Positions 1-5,006 of a DNA stretch of 5,006 nt are shown piece by piece. The stretch covers positions 1 through 5,006 of the forward strand of contig DYKK01000256.1 in NCBI GenBank assembly GCA_020722625.1, given 5' to 3'. This stretch comes from Anaeromyxobacter dehalogenans (lineage in GTDB: Bacteria > Myxococcota_A > UBA9042 > DTJE01). The notes beneath the pieces are model-generated. The model ran no database searches, was not told where the DNA came from, and saw only the letters and a list, made by a program, of their open reading frames with translations. The position numbers and the translations under genes are program-made. Position 1 is the first letter of the stretch, and each line of letters opens with the position of its first letter.

Positions 1-1
1 C

Positions 2-197
2 CTGCGGTCGGGTTTCGGCGTGGACCGGCGCGGGGACCTCGTCACGGCCTGGCTGCGGCGCCACCCGAGACCGGCCTCGGAGGAGGGGTTGACGCTCCTG
101 GGCCGGTTGATGGCCTGCGCGAGGCAACTGGACATGCTGATGGAGGGCGAGGACTCGGCCCACCGCTTCGCGGAGCGGTTTTTGCAAGGGGACTTCG

Positions 198-211
<14 letters not shown>
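2..211 (+). CDS. C-terminal fragment of an unrecognised protein
   Basis: The reading frame is open from the left edge of the window to a TGA at 209-211, so only about 69 C-terminal residues are visible and the true start lies outside. A GTG at 20-22 is an in-frame start codon, but nothing marks it as the real start. The visible part looks helical and charged, with leucine- and arginine-rich segments and a phenylalanine-rich end (FLQGDFDAFR). It contains no motif I can assign. The frame overlaps the start of the following kinase gene by 14 bases, and the kinase's ribosome binding site lies inside it. This is typical of adjacent genes in one operon and is the main reason for calling it real. 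It could be the end of a partner of the kinase, but that is inference from position only. Confidence 0.55.
186..192 (+). promoter_or_regulatory. Ribosome binding site of the histidine kinase gene
   Basis: AAGGGGA lies five bases before the ATG at 198. It sits inside the end of the upstream reading frame, so ribosomes finishing that gene could restart on the kinase. This supports the 198 start. No other ATG, GTG or TTG occurs in frame before the first membrane helix. Confidence 0.6.
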
Positions 212-1724
<1,513 letters not shown>

Positions 1725-1730
1725 GACCCC

Positions 1731-1769
1731 GGCTTCCCGCGCAGGGAGCCAAGGCGACCGAGTGGTCGG
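1731..1769. terminator. Possible bidirectional terminator hairpins between convergent genes
   Basis: The 46-base gap between the two convergent stop codons holds two small hairpins. The first pairs GGCTTCC (1731-1737) with GGGAGCC (1744-1750) around a six-base loop, with one G-U pair on the + strand transcript. The second is a perfect five-base stem, CGACC (1755-1759) with GGTCG (1764-1768), around GAGT, and is equally stable on both strands. Neither is followed by a T-run, so classical intrinsic termination is uncertain. Position is the main argument. Confidence 0.3.
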
Positions 1770-1770
1770 A

Positions 1771-4701
1771 TCACGCGTCCACGTTGCCGATGGGCTCGAA
1801 AAGCCCGGCGGCCAGACGGTCGCGCAGGATCCGCGCGTGGGTGCGGGCCTCCTCGGCCCACCGCTCCTGCCCGGCACGCTCCAGCAGCCCCGCCGCGTCA
1901 TCGAGGGCCGCCGCGGCCTCGCGCATCGCCTCCGGGACCACCAGGATGCTCTGGCCGCTCCGGTTGAACTGGGGCAGCAGGTAGCGCACGCCGGCCCGGT
2001 CGGACAGGCCCAGGGACGCGAAGGCGCGCACCTCGTGCAGGTTCGCGCGCAGGAGGACCATGCTGTACACGACCTCGCCGACCAGGCGTCCGGTGCGCCG
2101 GGACTCGAGCAGGGCGTCGAGGTGGCGCCGGATCCGGGACCACGGCAGGCCCCGGTTTACGGTTTGGTAGGTCTCGGGAGTCGCGGCGTTCAGGCTGACC
2201 GTGACGGACCGGAACGGGAGCCGCCGAAAGGAGCCCAGCCAGCGCGGGGTCAAGAACGAGCCGTTCGTGACCACCGCGACCCGGGGAGGCCCGTCGCGCG
2301 CCGCGAGGTCCGCAAGCCACTTCCGGAACACCGGGGACGCGAGGGGTTCGCCCCCGTTCGCGTCCACCTCGGCGCCCGCGTCCAGGAACGGGGCCAGCCC
2401 CTTCCAGAATTCGGGCGGCTTCTGGTCGGCCAGGGTCCCGATTCGCCCACATTCACACATCAGACAGTCATAGTTGCAATAGGATGTGACGGGGACGCAC
2501 AGCGAGGTGGGCATCCAGTCCGCGTCCGTGCGGCGGTCCAGGAGGGCCTCCACCAGGCGCACCTGGTTCTCGACCGCGGCCTCGGAGCCCCCGCGCAGGA
2601 CGAGACGGGCCGGGGTCTCGAGCCTCCCCGCGAGGACAGGGCACGAGGTGCGACACCCGGCGGGCCGGTCCGAACGAAGCATCTCCGAGCGATACCAGCG
2701 CAGGAGGTCCGAGCGCCACAGCTCCAGCGGCGAGGCCCCGGCCGGCACGAAGTGGCGTCCGTTCATGTAGTCCGCGCAGCACGGCCCGAACGTCCCCCCG
2801 TCGTGGTACTCGAGTCGCGTCCACGGCCGCGTGCACGGGAGGTCGGGGAGGTCCGCCTCCGGGGCCAGGCGGGCAAGCGGGACGCGGACCTCGGGCCGCC
2901 CCACGAGGAGCCACCGCGCCCGGTCCTGCCATGAGGGCGTCCCGCGGCGGCCGTCGAGCGCGAACGGCCGCAACTCGGCGGTCCCGAAGCGTCTCAGGTA
3001 CGACTCGGACACGCCTCCGCACCCCGGACGCGCCGCGCACGACGCGCAGGCGGGCCCATAGCGACCGGGGCCGGAGGGGTCCGGCGCGGCGCCCGGGAGC
3101 AGGGCCTGGGCCGCCACGTCCGAAAACAGGCACGCGGGGCGTCCCGCGCGGCTGCGGACCCGGACCACCCCGGCCCCGAGGGCGCGAAGGGCCTCGGGCA
3201 TCCGCGCGAACAGGTCCGTGAAGGACGCCGGCTCGTCCGGCCGGGCCACGGATTCCGGGGGCAGGAGGTCCAGGACCAGGGCCCCGCGCCCGGGACCAAG
3301 CCCGCGCTCGACGGCCTCGGGCACGAGGCCGTCCAGGTCCGCGAGCGTCCCGGCCGTCACGGGGACGACCCGGTCGGTGTCCGGGTCCGAGAACGGCCGA
3401 AGCCCCGCAAGCCCGAAGCGTTTCGCGTAGGGCGCGGGGACCCCCAGGCAGTGGGCGTCCGCCGCGCAGGTGCGACACGCGCGCGCCTTGACCCAGGGTC
3501 GCGACGGGTCCTCATATCCCGTCTCGCCGGGCGCGACCAGCGGGCGGTTGCGCATGGAGGCCCGCTCGTCCGGGGACAGGAAGCACGGCGGGATCGAGGC
3601 GTGGGTGCTCGCCACGAGCGGGGACATCGGGACGCCTTCGCTCCCCGCGGCCTCGACGGCGCGGCGCAGGTGGGGGACCAGGTCCTCGTAGGGGATCAGC
3701 CACTCCTCGGCCCCGGGGCGGTGCGGGGGGCACATCAGGACCGAGACATGGACCTCGGGGAGGGGCAGGCCGCGGAAGAGGCGCGGCACCGCCCGGACCA
3801 GGTCGGCCAGGTGCGCGGCGTTCGCGGACCCGACCACCGCGTTCAGGAGCACCCGGTGCCCGGCCCGCAGGAGGGCGCGGACCCCGCGCACGGCCCTCGC
3901 GAACTGGCCCCGGGACGACGTCATGAGGTCATACAGGGGTTCGTCGGCCGCATGGAGGGACACGAAGAACAGCAGGCGCGGGTCCGGGGCCGGCAGGGGG
4001 GTCCGGCTCCGCGCGAACGCGACCGCGTTGGTCTGGACCTGGACCTGGCCGACGCCCGGGGTCGCCAGGGCCTCGCGCACGAGGTCCGACCAGTCGGGAC
4101 GCAGGGTCGGCTCGCCCCCGGTCAGGGTGAACAGGCAGCCGGGGAAGGCCTCGGCCGCGGCCCGCAGGCACGCGCGCAGGTCCTCGTCCGTGGGGTCCGC
4201 GGCGAGGACGGGTGCCGAGCAGAACGGGCAGTCCTGGTTGCAGCGTCCGGTCAGACGCACGAGGACCTGGGCCTCGGCGCGGCCGTCCGGCCCCACGGCC
4301 CGGTCCACGCTCGCGAACGGAAAGCGGCGGGCGAACTCGCGGTCCGCGTCGAGGTCCGCGGGCGCGAGGCCGGCCCCCCGGACCCGCGGGAGCCGGTCCT
4401 CGATCCGGGCCAGGACCGCGATGACCCGGTCCACCAGCCGCAGGAGGGCCGGGTCTTCCGGCCTCGCCGCCCGGTAGTAAAACCCGTGCCGCGCGGTCGC
4501 CTGGTAGTACCGCCCGTCCGGGTCGAGCGGCGCCATGACCACGGTGGCCGCGACCCCGTCCCGGCCGTCCCCGACCTCGACCGCGAGCCCGTCCGGCCCC
4601 GCGCGCACGCCCACGACCGGCACCCCGACCCGCCCGAGCAGGCCCGCGACCCGCTCCGTCCACGCGGCCTTCCAGGGATCGTGCACGCCCTGACCCTGCA
4701 T
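1771..4701 (-). CDS. Tandem radical SAM protein with twitch/SPASM-like and auxiliary Fe-S modules
   Basis: This 976-residue protein is predicted to be a cytoplasmic iron-sulfur enzyme that cleaves S-adenosylmethionine to start radical chemistry; no signal peptide or membrane helix is seen. Residues 1-140 are an unrecognised N-terminal domain. Core 1 covers about 145-330, with Cys154, 158 and 161 (CX3CX2C), GGEPT at 195-199 and SLHA at 248-251. A four-cysteine tail follows (Cys373, 409, 412, 418). Residues 444-581 repeat the second half of core 1 plus this tail (Cys523, 552, 555, 561) but lack the SAM-cluster cysteines. Residues 618-690 look like a SPASM/twitch module (Cys623, Cys641-Cys642, LW near 661, Cys683, Cys687). 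Core 2 runs from about 735 to 915, with Cys742, 746 and 749, an extra Cys751, NGGEPL at 782-787 and SLNAATPETY at 836-845. The end (about 920-976) is helical. The start at 4701 is supported by GAGAGG eight bases upstream. Most single-core rSAM enzymes are half this length or less. Two rSAM cores in one chain are known from FbiC of F420 synthesis, but the motifs here are not those of CofG/CofH. Peptide or small-molecule modification is possible. The substrate is unknown. Confidence 0.9.
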   Translation of the reverse strand: MQGQGVHDPWKAAWTERVAGLLGRVGVPVVGVRAGPDGLAVEVGDGRDGVAATVVMAPLDPDGRYYQATARHGFYYRAARPEDPALLRLVDRVIAVLARIEDRLPRVRGAGLAPADLDADREFARRFPFASVDRAVGPDGRAEAQVLVRLTGRCNQDCPFCSAPVLAADPTDEDLRACLRAAAEAFPGCLFTLTGGEPTLRPDWSDLVREALATPGVGQVQVQTNAVAFARSRTPLPAPDPRLLFFVSLHAADEPLYDLMTSSRGQFARAVRGVRALLRAGHRVLLNAVVGSANAAHLADLVRAVPRLFRGLPLPEVHVSVLMCPPHRPGAEEWLIPYEDLVPHLRRAVEAAGSEGVPMSPLVASTHASIPPCFLSPDERASMRNRPLVAPGETGYEDPSRPWVKARACRTCAADAHCLGVPAPYAKRFGLAGLRPFSDPDTDRVVPVTAGTLADLDGLVPEAVERGLGPGRGALVLDLLPPESVARPDEPASFTDLFARMPEALRALGAGVVRVRSRAGRPACLFSDVAAQALLPGAAPDPSGPGRYGPACASCAARPGCGGVSESYLRRFGTAELRPFALDGRRGTPSWQDRARWLLVGRPEVRVPLARLAPEADLPDLPCTRPWTRLEYHDGGTFGPCCADYMNGRHFVPAGASPLELWRSDLLRWYRSEMLRSDRPAGCRTSCPVLAGRLETPARLVLRGGSEAAVENQVRLVEALLDRRTDADWMPTSLCVPVTSYCNYDCLMCECGRIGTLADQKPPEFWKGLAPFLDAGAEVDANGGEPLASPVFRKWLADLAARDGPPRVAVVTNGSFLTPRWLGSFRRLPFRSVTVSLNAATPETYQTVNRGLPWSRIRRHLDALLESRRTGRLVGEVVYSMVLLRANLHEVRAFASLGLSDRAGVRYLLPQFNRSGQSILVVPEAMREAAAALDDAAGLLERAGQERWAEEARTHARILRDRLAAGLFEPIGNVDA

Positions 4702-4709
4702 CCAGGTCG

Positions 4710-4715
4710 CCTCTC
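4710..4715 (-). promoter_or_regulatory. Ribosome binding site of the radical SAM gene
   Basis: Read on the - strand this is GAGAGG, eight bases before the ATG whose first base is 4701. Spacing and sequence are normal for a Shine-Dalgarno site, and this selects 4701 as the start. Confidence 0.65.
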
Positions 4716-4730
4716 GGCCCCCACGTCCCC

Positions 4731-4759
4731 ATTCTATCCGCTGGGCCGGAATCCTTCAT
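4731..4759 (-). promoter_or_regulatory. Candidate sigma-70 type promoter of the radical SAM gene
   Basis: On the - strand TAGAAT (4736 to 4731) matches the -10 consensus TATAAT in five of six positions, in an otherwise GC-rich stretch. Seventeen bases upstream is ATGAAG (4759 to 4754), a poor -35 match with three of six positions. Transcription would start near 4724, giving a short leader of roughly 20-25 bases. The -10 alone is the support. Confidence 0.3.
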
Positions 4760-4776
4760 TGCATCCAGCCTCCCGC

Positions 4777-4792
4777 GTCCCGCGTCCGGGAC
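4777..4792. other. Perfect six-base-stem hairpin upstream of the candidate promoter
   Basis: GTCCCG (4777-4782) pairs with CGGGAC (4787-4792) around a four-base loop. It overlaps a short direct repeat of CGCGTCC (4774-4780 and 4781-4787). No T-run follows on either strand. It could be a terminator remnant, a binding site or a chance structure in GC-rich DNA. Confidence 0.3.
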
Positions 4793-4853
4793 CCGGCATC
4801 GCGGTGAACGCGATTCCATCGTCATGCGCGCTTCATCGCGTCCAACGGGGCAC

Positions 4854-4899
4854 TGACACTGTCACTGTCCCCTGTCACTGAACCTGTCCGCTGTCACTG
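4854..4899. repeat. Cluster of three CTGTCACTG copies with an 11-base palindrome
   Basis: The nine-base word CTGTCACTG occurs exactly three times, at 4859-4867, 4872-4880 and 4891-4899, with spacers of 4 and 10 bases. Related CTGTCC and CTGTT words lie between and after them. The first copy overlaps an odd palindrome, TGACA-C-TGTCA (4854-4864). It lies more than 100 bases upstream of the candidate radical SAM promoter. It could be a regulator binding cluster or a degenerate dispersed repeat. I cannot tell which from one copy of the region. Confidence 0.55.
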
Positions 4900-4968
4900 C
4901 CCCCTGTTGCGACATCGCCTGGCAGTCCGTGATTGTCTCGGAGATCGGTCACGGGCGGCGCGAGCGGG

Positions 4969-5006
4969 GTTGGCTTCGCCGACGCTTCGCGTTGGCTTCG
5001 CCGACA
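4969..5006. repeat. Start of a 22-base tandem repeat running off the right edge
   Basis: The 15-mer GTTGGCTTCGCCGAC occurs at 4969-4983 and again, exactly, at 4991-5005, a 22-base period. The unit folds into a six-base stem with a TTC loop (GTTGGC/GCCGAC, one G-U pair on the + transcript). The linker between the copies, GCTTCGC, resembles the inside of the unit. The array is cut by the window edge, so its length is unknown. Two copies are seen, the second missing its linker. Confidence 0.6.

Larger units (their letters stand above)
4702..5006. other. 305-base stretch without a convincing gene, upstream of the radical SAM gene
   Basis: No reading frame here has protein-like composition together with a start and ribosome binding site. 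The + strand frame ending at 4881 is an antisense continuation over the radical SAM gene. The - strand frame from 4825 runs into the radical SAM gene in the wrong phase. The stretch holds the radical SAM gene's ribosome binding site, a candidate promoter, a six-base-stem hairpin, a cluster of TGTCACTG-type repeats and the beginning of a 22-base tandem repeat at the right edge. Base composition is visibly less GC-rich around 4731-4765 and in the TGTCACTG cluster than in the genes. Confidence 0.6.

Noticed and set aside
1762..2934. 390-residue open frame on the + strand opposite the radical SAM gene
   Set aside because: Antisense shadow. Translation is low-complexity and has no motif, while the - strand frame carries SPASM and rSAM motifs throughout.
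3929..4825. 298-residue - strand frame starting upstream of the radical SAM gene, considered as a separate gene or a frameshifted N-terminus
   Set aside because: It overlaps the radical SAM gene in another phase, becomes Gly/Arg/Pro low-complexity, and the radical SAM gene already has its own start and ribosome binding site. There is no sign of a frameshift.
3451..4881. 476-residue open frame on the + strand opposite the N-terminal half of the radical SAM gene
   Set aside because: Same reason: an antisense frame over a well-supported gene, with Arg/Gly/Pro/His-rich composition and no recognisable domain.
4851..5006. Possible CRISPR array from the repeated short words
   Set aside because: The repeats are only 9 and 15 bases, the spacers are 4-10 bases of unequal length, and no cas gene is visible.

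Overview
The window is strongly GC-rich (by eye well above 65%), with codon third positions almost all G or C. It holds one complete histidine kinase gene on the + strand, one very large radical SAM gene on the - strand, and the tail of a third gene at the left edge. The kinase's sensor style (a periplasmic helical bundle with an EKNFFLYG motif, NtrB/AtoS-like catalytic core) and the radical SAM architecture recall GC-rich deltaproteobacterial-type lineages (Desulfobacterota, Myxococcota and relatives). This placement is an impression from memory, not a demonstrated assignment.

Layout: bases 2-211 carry the C-terminal end of an unrecognised protein. Its stop lies 14 bases inside the start of the kinase gene (198-1724), so the two are probably one operon with coupled translation. 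The kinase has a disordered cytoplasmic N-terminus, two membrane helices around a periplasmic sensor, HAMP, HisKA and HATPase_c, with all catalytic boxes intact. No response regulator is present in the window. A 46-base gap with two small hairpins separates it from the convergent radical SAM gene (4701 down to 1771).

The radical SAM protein (976 residues) is the main item of interest. It has two complete CX3CX2C radical SAM cores, at residues 154-161 and 742-749. Between them lie two copies of a rSAM C-terminal half plus four-cysteine tail (residues about 285-437 and 444-581), then a SPASM/twitch-like four-cysteine module (about 618-690) placed in front of the second core. The cysteine sets are compatible with five iron-sulfur clusters in one chain. 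Its substrate cannot be read from the sequence, and no precursor peptide or modification partner is visible here.

Bases 4702-5006, upstream of the radical SAM gene, contain no convincing gene. They hold a ribosome binding site, a possible promoter, a hairpin, a cluster of TGTCACTG-type repeats with an 11-base palindrome, and the start of a 22-base tandem repeat that runs off the right edge. The kinase and the radical SAM enzyme are transcribed towards each other, so proximity alone is no evidence that they work together.
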